From Ephydatia muelleri (Eukaryota; Porifera; Demospongiae; Spongillida; Spongillidae), in assembly GCA_013339895.1 (NCBI GenBank), contig JABACO010000043.1:232436-296435 (forward strand): 64,000 bases of DNA, in the 5' to 3' direction. Shown in pieces: positions 1 to 11,264 of the stretch. A model generated the notes under the pieces. It saw nothing but the letters and a program-made list of their open reading frames with translations, ran no database searches and was not told the DNA's origin. How positions within the stretch are numbered: the stretch's first letter is position 1; each line of letters opens with the position of its first letter. A program made the position numbers and the translations under genes.

Positions 1-911
1 AAACCTCTCTTGATTTGACCAGAGATAGTACTGGCAGTCATTATTCCCTCTTTTTTCCATCTTTGATTGATTTAGAAAGACCTGCTAGTTTTGATCCTAC
101 TTATATCAATACAAAGGGAAGCTTTGGTTGGCAGATTCATACCAAGAAGGAACACCAGTTCTTCCATAATCGCTTTCTTCATGTTTTAATGCTCACTCTT
201 ATGAATGCATGTGATGGCATAGAAGCATTGTGTAATCCACTGCTTCAGAGCCTTAATCGTCAGTGCATAGTCTGGAGTACTGGCATGTGCTGGAATAATG
301 AGCATGGAGTGACCATCCTTTTTGACATGGTAGAGCAGTTTCGTTCTCTATATGTGGCTGTAACATTCCCTGGGCCACAATATCAAGAGCTAACTATCCT
401 TTATGACATTAGGAAGACATTCAGCCAGTTTTATTCTTCTATTGATGTTGAGGAGTTAGTCATTGATCCTCGCCAGGTGTACACCCTGTTTAATAAGGGT
501 GTTATGCCTACCTCATTACCTCGTGTTGAAATGTCAAAATTGAAGAATGCTATATTGAGCAAAAACGATGGTGTTTGTGATTTCAAAGGGAATGTTGTGG
601 CAATAGTTGAATGGATCAGGGCAGAAAGTCGCCTTCCCAAACTGATAGGAATTGAACATGGTAAGGTGGTGAATCAATTTCATTTTACTTTACTGCTTCT
701 TTCTTGTCATTAAGATAGAACCATGCCTTTCTACATGTATTTTAGTAGCACTAGTGATCTGCATGTATTGTTCTTGTAAAATACAAATAGTTACTATAAG
801 ACTATATGTGTGATAACCTCTATTGGTTTACATTAAATCCTCCAGCAGTCCCTTCCTCTTCTACCTCACTGCCATCAGATCTGGGAAACCTAACCAACTC
901 TCATTTGAAAG
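1..911 (+). CDS. ROCO-family protein, COR-domain exons (5' end outside window)
   Basis: The frame is open from base 3 without a start, so the exon enters from outside the window. It ends at 660 before a donor gtaagg (phase 1). A second short exon, 846-911, follows a tccag acceptor and ends in phase 1 before gtagtt. The protein closely matches residues encoded at 54778-55688 in the second ROCO gene, including motifs such as CIVWSTGMCWN and FPGPQYQELT, and the intron between the exons is also similar. By that paralogy this is the COR (C-terminal of Roc) dimerisation domain; the GTPase and ankyrin parts would lie upstream of the window. Family knowledge: Roc-COR proteins such as DAPK1 and LRRK2 are large signalling GTPases. 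COR assignment rests on position after the Roc motifs in the paralogue. Confidence 0.8.
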
Positions 912-1022
912 GTAGTTATGATGCATAATACATGTGTATTTTAACAAACTGTTATTTAATTTGTTATTTTTGGTATGTTTGTTTCCATAACAACAGAGGA
1001 TGACCTCTTTGATGTCTACGAG

Positions 1023-1283
1023 AAGTGCTGGACGTTGCCGCCGTGTGGAGTGACATAGGGCTGGCCCTGCGCATGCGAAAACCCGAGCTAGATGTGATAT
1101 GTGACAGCCACTCGCTATCTCCCAAAGACTGTCTGAAGGCCGTGCTGTCTGGCTGGCTCCAGGGGCTGAACAGGATCCCAACTTGGGGGGCGTTGTGCGA
1201 GGCTGTGGCAGAACCCGCGGGGGAAAATAACCGCACCTTGGCCGAAAAGATAGCTTGCAACCATGGAGTCACTCTGAAACCAT
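1023..1283 (+). CDS. Death-fold exon of ROCO gene A (first death-like domain)
   Basis: The frame continues the phase-1 end of the preceding exon. An acceptor at either 1021-1022 or 1024-1025 keeps the same frame; an upstream tga at 1010 excludes an earlier one. The exon ends at 1283 before gtgagg, phase 1. The peptide has a helical death-domain pattern: VWSDIGLALRM near the start, a central DCLKAVLSGWLQGLN segment, and TWGALCEAVAE near the end, where the tryptophans and leucines match the W..L....L and LL..W......W..L.. pattern of death domains. Death domains form homotypic complexes in apoptotic and immune signalling. The exon is more GC-rich than the COR exon before it and has no counterpart in ROCO gene B. 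Confidence 0.65.
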
Positions 1284-1365
1284 GTGAGGATTTAATGTAT
1301 ATTCATCACTGCCATTACAATATGTGTGTGTGTATATAATTTTTCATTTCTGTCCGTTGTTTTAG

Positions 1366-2160
1366 CCAAACCTCAGGAGCCCGAACCGTCCAAAACCTCA
1401 GCGTATTTAGGTAGGTGTGCAAATAAATACGTAGCTGCACAATATGTATTCATGCATGTCTATTTCAGCAAATGTGAGAACACATTACTTTGGCAACTGA
1501 GTCAATGTCCAGATGCATGCACGAGTTGCATGAAAGCCCACATCTCTAGATGTTACACGTACAATGCACATTAAAAGAACACCACTTCACATGGCCTTAT
1601 GCTTAGAGGCATTGCAACACGATTTGGTACATATACATGCACATACACACGCACATACACACACACAGATCAACCTTGTGCATCCATTTTACACTCTCTC
1701 TGCTACAGAGCAGGTGGTCACCCTAAGGGACATCGGGTGCATCAAATACAAGCCTCCTGGGAACACCGACATCCAAATCTATCACATTGAACATACCATC
1801 AGTGCCCACTGGGAGAGACTCGCCCAGCAGCTAGGCATTGATCATGACGAGTGTACATCCATCGCCATGGCAAAGCTACAGGATCCAGGGCGATGCCTTT
1901 CCGAAGTCATCAGCCGCTGGCTCAATCGGAACGGACGTAAAAATACAACCTGGAATCATTTTCTGACATTCTTAAAAAATAAGTGGGTTAGAGGCACCAG
2001 CAGAAGAATTGGAGAATGCTCTTCAGAATCGTGCTGTATGGCAGGTCATTTACAAAAGACCAAAATGGTGACAAAAATTATGACATGTGTGTTAACAGTG
2101 ATTGCACATAGCTATCTACTGTCCAAAAGTTTCCTGTTGCCTTTAGAACTCTCCTTGTGA
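1366..2160 (+). CDS. Linker exon and C-terminal Death-domain exon of ROCO gene A
   Basis: Exon 1366-1410 (acceptor gttttag, donor gtaggt, phase 1 both ends) encodes a short Pro/Glu-rich linker. The last exon starts at 1709 after ctctgctacag and runs to the tga at 2158-2160. Its central part is a clear death domain: HWERLAQQLGIDHDEC, then CLSEVISRWLNRNG and TTWNHFLTFLKN, matching the W..LA..LG, LL..WL...G and TW..L...L signatures. The roughly 50 residues after the domain are less convincing (Cys-rich, then hydrophobic), so the real coding end could be an unseen splice site near 1981. The gene would therefore carry two death-fold modules in tandem, unlike paralogue B, which has one. Confidence 0.65.
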
Positions 2161-3044
2161 TGATGTGTCCTTGGAATGCCTGTGTTTGTGCTTGCGTCTG
2201 TGCTCCTCCTTATGCCCCTCCCCTTCTGGTTCCCATGCCTATCCTCCTTGTGCTATGCTTTTTCTTGTGTTTGTATTCTGACTTGTGTTTCTTGAGTTAG
2301 TGGGAGGGGCTGACCGTCATCATGCCTTTGTTGGGGTGTGGCCTTCCAGGATGGTTAGGGATGGGGAAGAGAGCTTTGCCGGAGTCAAGGGGGAGGGAAG
2401 GCCAGCTTGAGAGATAAGGAGAGGGGTTTGATGGGTGGGGAGGGACGACTTGTGGGCTATCTAGTAAGTAAACTGCACCCGAATGTTCTCATATTTAGGG
2501 TAGTTTATTAAATTACGACAGCAAGAGCACTTGCTTTAGTTCTCAGTGGTAATGCTTCATGCGTCAAGAAGATGATGCAGACTGCAGCAACGTCTGGATT
2601 GCTCATGTGAGAAGTAAAATCGTACACATGAGCATTGAGTTCTTTTTTTCCTCCGTTTTAGTGTGCGTGTGTGTATGTGTGTGTGTGTGCATGTGTGTAT
2701 GTGTGCATGTGTGTGTGTGTGCATGTGTGTGTGTGTGTGTGTGTGTCTGTATAATGCGCGCGTGCGCGGTACATGCATGAAACATTACAATAGAACCATG
2801 GATACAAGAACTACAGTTATCTACATGACGTGCGCGGCTTAACTCGTGTGCATGCATCTTCACACATTCAGATTATTGTCGGCTGTAAACTTGCTATCTG
2901 TAGCGCATATGGCTCCGGTGCGTTAGAGAACGCCTGGGGATGCTTGTGATTCCGACCGCATGTCCCGCGCATTCACACATGCACAGGTACAGCTATTCCA
3001 AACAGAGCTCCTCCCACTTGCTGGCTTGGTGCGCGCGCTGGCCT
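2161..3044 (+). other. Intergenic stretch between ROCO gene A and the RTK locus
   Basis: No convincing ORF. It contains pyrimidine-rich DNA (2170-2290), G-rich DNA (2300-2460), a TG microsatellite and, from about 2750 to 3044, a CpG-rich stretch (gcgcgcgtgcgcgg and similar words) that could be promoter or 5'-exon sequence of the RTK gene. The CpG-rich part is open in the frame that would continue into the ectodomain exon after the hAT-like insertion. No TATA box or start codon could be assigned. Confidence 0.4.
2660..2751 (+). repeat. (TG)n/(TGTGCA) microsatellite
   Basis: Imperfect TG dinucleotide tract with interspersed catg and tatg words. ORFs on both strands here are repeat artefacts (polymeric VCVC or HTHT). 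Confidence 0.95.
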
Positions 3045-3052
3045 AGCGGGAG

Positions 3053-4207
3053 CAGGGCTGCCAACCTGTCATAATAAAAAACCTTGAGATTTATAAAATG
3101 GTCCGTATAATGCGAACACATGCTCTGTATCCTCGCTGTTTCCATCTATATAGTTACCCGGCCACCAATTTAAATTGCATCATTAAAGTTCCTCCACAAT
3201 TGCCAAATATAATAATGCATAAATATAGAGGTATGTGTTTCAAACAAATTTAATACTGTAAATGCAATGATAAATTAACTACACTGAATATAGCTATGGA
3301 TTTTTCATTTTGTGCTCATCGTTATATTATTTTGTTGCTTTCTTTGCAGATTTCAACAGTTCAATGGAAAGTTCCCATGCAGCAGGATCACGTCTATTTG
3401 CAAGTTTGACTTAAACTATTGATGTCAGTGAACCATTAGGATTTAAAGAGTTTCTTGATGGAGTTTTGTTGACTATTTGGCTGTCTGGGAAAATATTGCA
3501 AAACAAGGTCTCAGATCATCAGCAACGGAGAATGGTATATTATGGACTAAAAAAATTGTCATATTCACTTTTGCTCGAGTAACCTTAGGATAACGGTATT
3601 AGCAGTAGTTACGTGTACATCAGTTTTTGCATCTAACCTTCTGTGTAAGTGGATCAACGGATGGAAATGAAAGCTTTGGCTGAGATAGTGCTTCCTTTGC
3701 TAATGTTTGATGAATTTGAGAACTAATGTGATCCTTCACGTCACGCACTCCCTGGTACTGACAGGATACTCTCCTAGAGCATACAGTACATGAAAAGGAA
3801 TAGATATCTCCAGGTGTCTTTGTCCACTCCTTTGAAATTTGCTCTTGTACTTCATCTTGCGCTTTTTGGCACTCTTCTTTGATGGACCAGGCTGGCTCTC
3901 AAACTCACTGTCAGAATCGCTTAGTTCAGAATTGACACGTGTACGTTTCGTTTTTTCGCCATAACTGTAAAATGTTACTAAGCCATAGACCCGGTCGGCG
4001 TACGCGTAAGCAAGACCGTACTGTTACGCGTGCATTTCATGTAATAGCTATCACAGTCCTTAGTGTCTATGATGTTACTTATGGGTGGCTTTAGAGTCGG
4101 ACCACTTCCCTTGAAACCTTGAGATATGATTGAAAACCTTGAATTGAGACTCAAGGATTAGCCGGGATCGCTATTGCCATTACCCCATCATCGAGGGTTG
4201 GCAGCAC
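3053..4207. mobile_element. hAT-like non-autonomous DNA transposon
   Basis: The element begins with cagggctgccaacc and ends with ggttggcagcac, an inverted pair of the CAG-G-TGCCAAC type typical of hAT transposons. It is bordered by an 8-bp target duplication with one mismatch, agcgggag at 3045-3052 and tgcgggag at 4208-4215; 8-bp duplications are the hAT hallmark. Both ends also carry an aaccttgag word inside the terminus (3081 region and 4118-4140). No transposase ORF is present, so it would need a helper element. It sits in the 5' part of the RTK locus, just before an ectodomain-coding exon. Confidence 0.7.
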
Positions 4208-4210
4208 TGC

Positions 4211-4614
4211 GGGAGGTCAGCCTCTCGAACATGCCACCCAGCTGGTCGACTTGAATAACACTGCCCCTTGCAGCGGGACTTTGACATCATGGCGCTATTG
4301 CCATTACCCCATCACCGGTGCTGTTAGCTTTCAGGTGTGGCCGAGGCGAGGAGCGCTCCAATTGGACCTCGTGCATAGCCAGAGCTTTCCCATCTTCAGT
4401 AGTAACGGCCAAAAGGAGCACCTGGCGTGCGAAACGTACAGCATTCGGAAAGCCGAGTATTTCAGAGTTTTGTCACGTGCACGTCAGCAAGAGCCGGCGA
4501 CCTCTTGCAGCTTTATCAACTCGCCGCGGTAACCGAGCCAAATGTTATTGTCCAAACTGCCTATCCATAACCGAGCTGTTCTGCACCTCTCTGCAGATAT
4601 TCAACCCGACAGAG
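4211..4614 (+). pseudogene. Receptor tyrosine kinase, ectodomain exon (disrupted frame)
   Basis: From 4211 to 4531 one frame encodes a convincing extracellular segment: an N-glycosylation site and Cys in LNNTAPCSGTLTSW, then RYCHYPITGAVSFQVW and ACETYSIRKAEYF. It hits a taa at 4530-4532. The frame that joins the next exon in phase 0 (ending ...LQIFNPTE at 4614 before gtgagt) is a different one, so a one-base indel or an unrecognised intron lies near 4500-4540. A gtaacc at 4529 with ctgcag at 4591-4596 is an intron candidate, but its phases do not fit. The hAT-like element abuts the 5' side. Related sponge-type RTK ectodomains are poorly characterised; I cannot name the fold. Confidence 0.5.
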
Positions 4615-4738
4615 GTGAGTTTGGGAAATTTTGGCATTTGATGATTGGGGGGCGGGGGGGGGGGGGGGGGGGCGCCAAAACCCTACATACGCAACTGCTA
4701 CTCAATTAACTTTGGATCCATGTTTGCTTTCCTGGCAG

Positions 4739-5009
4739 ACCCGTCAGCCATATCTATCCGTTTTATGCAAAGAGCTGCTCTCCAAGCTAGCGCAAGGATT
4801 TGACCACAACCAAGACAGTCCACAAAACACGGGCTTATCTCGATACGCCTATTCGCATTGGAGTATTCTTATCGCAGTTCTTGCTCCATTGGCTGTGCTG
4901 TCTGTCCCCATCGTTGGTGTCTTATTATGCTGCAAGTCACAGTCCCATCCGAACAACAAATGTGCTGCAATTGATGAGGGCCCAACTTCAAAGCAATCCG
5001 AACGAATTG
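4739..5009 (+). CDS. Receptor tyrosine kinase, transmembrane exon
   Basis: Acceptor tttcctggcag, phase 0; donor at 5010 (gtatgg), phase 1. The exon encodes about 45 extracellular residues, then a hydrophobic segment, ILIAVLAPLAVLSVPIVGVL, followed by CCKS and a polar cytoplasmic start: a single-pass type I membrane helix with the expected stop-transfer side. A homopolymer of about 18 G at 4654-4672 sits in the intron just upstream. Together with the kinase exons downstream it defines a receptor tyrosine kinase architecture. Confidence 0.7.
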
Positions 5010-5073
5010 GTATGGATTTTATTTTAATTATTTATTTGTCGATGCTGTCAACACCATGCTCCCTGCACACTAG

Positions 5074-5708
5074 GTAACTGGGCTCCACTCAAGGCAGTGC
5101 CAGCCACATCCTCAGGCAGCAAGCCAGGCTGCATTAACCTGGGCAAGGACACACCACTTCGAGGGAACATCAGCAGCAACCATGGAGGTGATCCTCCAGC
5201 GTGTGGGGTCCCTGGGGCGTCAGGAGGGGAAAGCCCCGAGGTGTACGAGCTCCTCATCTCTTCCGGGGCAAACGCTCATAGCCCTTTGCTGTACGAGGCC
5301 CCAGTCCCTCTCCCGGCCGAGCCAGACCCCCTCATGTATGAAGTCCCAGCGTCGGAGGGGGCAGAGCCAACGTGTGTGAAGTCAAACGAGCGCACCCAAC
5401 CCACTGTCCTTCCTGATGATGAGACGATTCAGGTTGCAGGTGCTCATGAAGACACGTTTCCTCCTCTGAATCTTCTTTCCACTGAAACGTCGGCACTGAA
5501 TCGCATCAGCTGCACACAGGTATGTGTTGTTGCATCATTGCCTTGTGGGAGGGTAATGGACTGTTGACCATTAGTGGTAGGTGAAGAGGTTTCAATGATC
5601 TCAATGGTGTTGTAAATTCCATTAGGAAGCCTGTGCATCTAGTGAGATGGAATTGATCTGTCAGCTGGCGAAAGAGGAGGTTATGTTGATCAGTGCGACT
5701 GACATCCA
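5074..5708 (+). CDS. Receptor tyrosine kinase, juxtamembrane exons
   Basis: Exon 5074-5519 (acceptor cactag, phase 1 in, phase 0 out before gtatgtg) and exon 5626-5708 (acceptor ccattag, donor gtgagt, phase 2 out). The first is Pro/Gly/Ser-rich and has three spaced tyrosine motifs, EVYELL, LLYEAP and LMYEVP, which look like phosphotyrosine docking sites for SH2 or PTB proteins. The second ends with a short helix (QLAKEEVMLISATDIQ) leading straight into the kinase glycine loop. The juxtamembrane region is unusually long, about 175 residues. Confidence 0.65.
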
Positions 5709-5888
5709 GTGAGTATTGCTAAGTAACAAATGTAGCATCCTTGTCCTCATAATTGCATTGTACATGTATGCCCTGTGCGTGTGAAATGTTTGAGCATATG
5801 TGTGTTGTGTACAGTATGTTGTGTATGTGTATGTGTATTGTGTGTGTATGTGGGTGTTTATGCACGCCATTGTGTGTGTGTGTTTGTG

Positions 5889-5892
<4 letters not shown>

Positions 5893-5949
<57 letters not shown>
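5893..5949 (+). repeat. (TG)n microsatellite in RTK intron
   Basis: Nearly perfect TG tract of about 28 units, with looser TG-rich sequence from 5800. It lies in the intron before the first kinase exon; ORFs here are artefacts. Confidence 0.95.
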
Positions 5950-5952
<3 letters not shown>

Positions 5953-6654
5953 TGTGTGTCCTTTATTCCATACCTTTCCAATTCATTATAATCTGCTCTT
6001 AATAATATACTGGGGAATGCTAACCATCCAACATGACTATTTTAATAACATTTTCTCTGGCATGCTTACAACAGTACATACTGAAATAGTGTGTATGTCT
6101 AGTATTTAGCTGGGTAACATTTGAGCGAATGGTATCTTGCATGAATTGGTACAGTTGCCGTCTATCAGGTGGTTTTCAATGCAGTCAAGGATTGTGAAAT
6201 TAATCTCTATGATGAATAAAGCATTGCATGCATACTCGCCAAAATTACCATAGTTGAGTTATTGAAGGTTATTATGTGTTGAGCATTACCTGCTATATAC
6301 TGGTGTGTCAGAATTTGTATCGATCGTTTCATCATCATCCACTGGTTGAATATGTCCAAGCATGCAATGCAAGTTCGCTGGCTGCTTTGGATTGATATGG
6401 TTTCTATTCACTTTTCTCAGGATGTAATCGATTGTTCTGTTTTAAATACAATACATATTAATGTCATAATTAAAATAGCACTCTTGTAGTCAATTCATTC
6501 GTGCCTTCACATTCCCCATTTGCCCAGATTCATGTATGTTGTGAACCATTCATTTGTATGCATTCAACGTGTGCACCAATGTAATGTGTACATCTTGTAT
6601 GAGTAGTGATGTGTTCTACGTGTAGTGTGTGTAATATGTAGCATTTGTGTCTAG

Positions 6655-7782
<1,128 letters not shown>

Positions 7783-7794
7783 TGAATGATGAAG

Positions 7795-8445
7795 AGAGAT
7801 GAAGATTGAGATGGAGATAAGGAAGGGAAGGGAGATGAGGAGGGGAGGGGAGAGGGAGATGAGGAGGGGAGAGGGAGATGAGGTGGGGAGATGAGGGGAG
7901 AGGGAGATGGAGATGAGGAGGGGAGATGGAGAGGCAGATGAGGAGGGGAGATGGGATGAGGAAGGGAGATGGCGATGAGGAAGGGAGATGGAGGTGAGGA
8001 GGGGAGATGGAGATGAGGAGGGGAGATGGGATGAGGAGGGGAGATGGAGAGATGGAGATGAGGAGGGGAGATGGAGATGAGGAGGGGAGATGGAGATGAG
8101 GAGGGGAGATGGAGATGAGGAGGGGAGATGGAGATGAGGAGGGAGATGGAGATGAGGAGGGGAGATGGAGATGAGGAGGGGGAGATGGAGATGAGGAGGG
8201 GAGATGGAGATGAGGAGGGGAGATGGAGATGAGGAGGGGAGATGGAGATGAGGAGGGGAGATGGAGATGAGGAGGGGAGATGGAGATGAGGAGGGGAGAT
8301 GGAGATGAGGAGGGGAGATGGAGATGAGGAGGGGAGATGGAGATGAGGAGGGGAGATGGAGATGAGGAGGGGAGATGGAGATGAGGAGGGGAGATGGAGA
8401 TGAGGAGGGGAGATGGAGATGAGGAGGGGAGATGGAGTGAGAGAG
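7795..8445 (+). repeat. 19-bp purine-rich minisatellite in RTK intron
   Basis: Tandem units of about 19 bp (ggggagatggagatgagga), more than 20 copies, degenerate at the 5' side and nearly identical in the 3' two thirds. The plus strand is almost pure purine with regularly spaced GGGG runs, which could form triplex or G-quadruplex structures. The two long minus-strand ORFs (Ser-Pro-Ile-Leu repeats) are by-products of the repeat and not genes. Confidence 0.9.
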
Positions 8446-8600
8446 GGAAGCATATAAGAGCAGAATTATAATATTAAGCATGGTATTTTTTTTTACTGTA
8501 CTCTGAAAAGGGCATGTCTCCCAGTCAACATATTTCAAGGGAGATGGAGGGAAACCCTAGTTTTGCTGTGGTCTATGAACTGTTACCACCACCAAATCAG

Positions 8601-8688
8601 GTTATAAGGCATGCTGTCTGTGGGGACACCGCCTTCCTCCCCCACCTGGCTGCTCCAGGAAGATATACAAATTGATGATCACTGCTTG
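8601..8688 (+). pseudogene. RTK kinase C-lobe exon with apparent 1-base frameshift
   Basis: Acceptor ccaaatcag at 8600; donor gtaggt at 8689. The start reads VIRHAVCG in the incoming phase; after the GGGG run at 8622-8625 the conserved C-lobe continues in another frame as HRLPPPPGCSRKIYKLMITAW, matching the R.P.P..C....Y.LM..CW signature of tyrosine kinases. The exon is 88 nt, while neighbouring phases need 89, so one base is missing near the G run. Either the assembly dropped a G or the gene is broken here. Confidence 0.65.
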
Positions 8689-9240
8689 GTAGGTGTCAGA
8701 TTACTGTATGTTGGACATGTTGTACGCTTCTGGTGTTAATTGCATCACTGTATATGTGGTGTACCGTATTGATGTCACTAGATGCAGGATAGGAGTGCTG
8801 TGTGTTGCTTTAGTACGCACATGTATAGTCATTTTGGATGCTTTGTGTGTCTGCTGTGTGTATGTGTACGTCTACATGTATTCCATCTGCATTGCACGTA
8901 TTCAGTGCATACAGACTGTCTATCAACATTCTATACTGGTAATGGTACACGCACATGTTTTCAGGAGGGTATTTACTATAGGAAACTCCAATATAAGAAA
9001 AATGACAAAATGAATGACGAAATTACTGAAATTTGTGACAAAAGAATATTTTGCATATTGAGACCAGTAGCAGGGTTATAATTACAATGGCATTCCATGT
9101 TTATGCACTTGGATCAGCAATCAGACGGCATTGCAAATTGTGTAAGAAAATATTTCTGAAATCTATTCCGTATCAAATATAAGAAATATTACAGTACAGT
9201 GTCACTGTGGTGTAACATGTGTTTCAATACACCCCTCAAG

Positions 9241-11264
9241 GCATCCAACTCCCTCAAGTCGCCCCACATTCAGAGACATCTTGGCTCAGCTGGAGGCAAA
9301 GGACGAACAGACGAGCCCGCTGAGTCCAGAGTTCCCCGACCTGCAGAGTGTTGGCGAGGGGGACAACGCCAAGGTGTACGACCTCCTCTATCGGGACCTC
9401 CATTTCCTGTACCTCCAGCAGCTGGACGACGATGACTACAGTGAATGCGAGGAGAGCGCTACACTCTTCATCGGATACCGCCGTAGGACTAACCTGGGAA
9501 ATCCTCCAGCTCATGCGACGATTGCAGAAAATGAGTTGAACACATCTCTGACGTACGATAGACTGGAAGATGAAGCTACCCCCGCGACTGATGCAATAAC
9601 CCCTTCACATCGCCATCACAGTCACAGAGGACCCTTCTCACCACTGCATGTCGAGCGTTCCATTCAGGGCCCACCCTTCCAAGGGTGCACTGCCTCCCCT
9701 CCCTTCTGCCCCACCCCCACGACACCACTCGGCGCCGGACATGTCGTCCTCAGGTGCACTGACCGGTGGCCACGGTGCCAATATCTTCGGCATTGGTTCT
9801 TCCAGCGCCCTTGCTGGGAGTGTACCAGGGGAACAGTTGGACGTGGATTACGATGAGATCTGCTCTGATACTGTCTCCAACGTGGAGGACAGTGTCCTTG
9901 AAGAGTCTATGTATGACCACCTCATGGTTGATAATGCCCATAAGCTGCATAGTGGATTTGCTACTCCTTACCCCCATGGTAGCACTGCTGGCACTCCTGG
10001 CCTGACGAATAACATTTCTGGCACTCAGACCAACACCTCAGGTGTTCAAACAGTTGCACCTGGCCTAAAGAACGGCGTCTCAGGTGTTGAAAGCAGCATC
10101 TCTGATCCTCAGAACTGCTCCTCTGGTCTGAACCCTAGTCCTCAGAGCAGGGTCCCCAGCCGTCAAAATGTCGCATCTACCCCTCACAGGAGTATTGCTG
10201 TCAACTCCCTGAATAATGGAACTGGTCCTGAGAGTTCCACCATGACACCCCAGAACACCGCCCCTACACCTCAGAACACCACCACTGCACCTCTGAACAG
10301 CACCCCTACACCTCTGAACAGCACCCCTACACCATTGAACAGCACCCCTGCACCTTTGAACAGCACCCCTACACCTCTGAACAGCACCCCTACACCACTG
10401 AACAGCACCCCTACACCTCAGAACACCACCCCTGCCCTTCTGAACAACTTTTCTGGCTTTGAGAACGCAAGTACTGCTCCTATTAGTGCCCATCAACCAC
10501 TCGTTTCTGGAGAGGACAGTGCTCAGACTAAACCTCTGCCGCCTGTGACAGACCCCGCCCCCTTCCCTCCAAGTCAGTGGCAGTACAACACCATGCCAGC
10601 CCGCCTCCCCAATCCACCCGCTCCCTTCATCCAACCCACTCCTGTGGAGCAGGAAGATGATTATGATGAGGTGGCCTCTGACAGCTCGTCTTCCCCGGCA
10701 ACGCCACTTCCAGCTCCCCAGCCTAGCTCCCAGTTGTGCGGACCACCTTCCACCTTCCCTCCACTCGCTTCCCTGTACCCAAGTAGGACTGATTTTGAGG
10801 AAGATTATGATGAAATAGTGCCGGGTTGTAATCCCACCACACCAGTTCAAGGACATATACCTCAGCCATCTGTAGTATTCTCTTCGTACCCACATTCCAA
10901 AGGGATAGAACCTTGGAGTGGAAGCTGGAGTATACTTCTGAAGGCACCGCAACCACCTCAACAGCCACACTCGCAGCAGCTTTACATCCCTGTTGAGGAG
11001 TGTGGTAAGGTGGTCCATCCAGTGGCCACACCTACCCAACCTCACAGATCACCCGCACTGTCCCCATCTATGGCAGCTAGCAAACATGTTGCAATGCCCA
11101 CCCAGCCTCGTGGATCACCGATATCATTATCCCCATCCAATAGCAATCACGTTGCCACGCTCACCAACCTTGCTCCTGGTTCTCCCCAGGAGGGCACTCA
11201 AATGCACACCATCAGGTCTGCAGTTGACAGTGACAGCGATATTGACTATGACCACCTGACGTGA
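9241..11264 (+). CDS. RTK C-terminal exon: end of kinase domain and tyrosine-rich tail
   Basis: Acceptor cacccctcaag; the first base completes the split Trp codon. SSRPTFRDILAQLEAKDEQ is the end of a tyrosine kinase domain. The tail follows for about 650 residues to tga at 11262-11264. It is Pro/Ser/Thr-rich and carries many spaced Tyr motifs: KVYDLLY, LTYDRL, VDYDEI, MYDHL, DYDEVA, DYDEIV and the last residues IDYDHLT. These are acidic pTyr motifs of SH2-ligand type. The frame changes between about 9600 and 9690 (frame from 9281, then frame of 9648 onward), so another one-base indel or a missed short intron is likely. A 21-bp coding repeat lies at 10246-10440. Confidence 0.65.
10246..10440 (+). 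repeat. 21-bp coding tandem repeat in RTK tail
   Basis: About nine copies of a 21-bp unit (acacctctgaacagcacccc) encode the heptad TPLNSTP with variants TPQNTTP and APLNSTP. The repeat is in frame, so copy number can change without breaking the protein. It separates two groups of tyrosine motifs in the tail and probably acts as a flexible spacer. Confidence 0.85.

Noticed and set aside
4529-4596. 68-bp intron gtaacc...ctgcag to rescue the RTK ectodomain frame
   Set aside because: Sites look acceptable, but the resulting phase leads to a stop in the transmembrane exon; an indel is the simpler reading.
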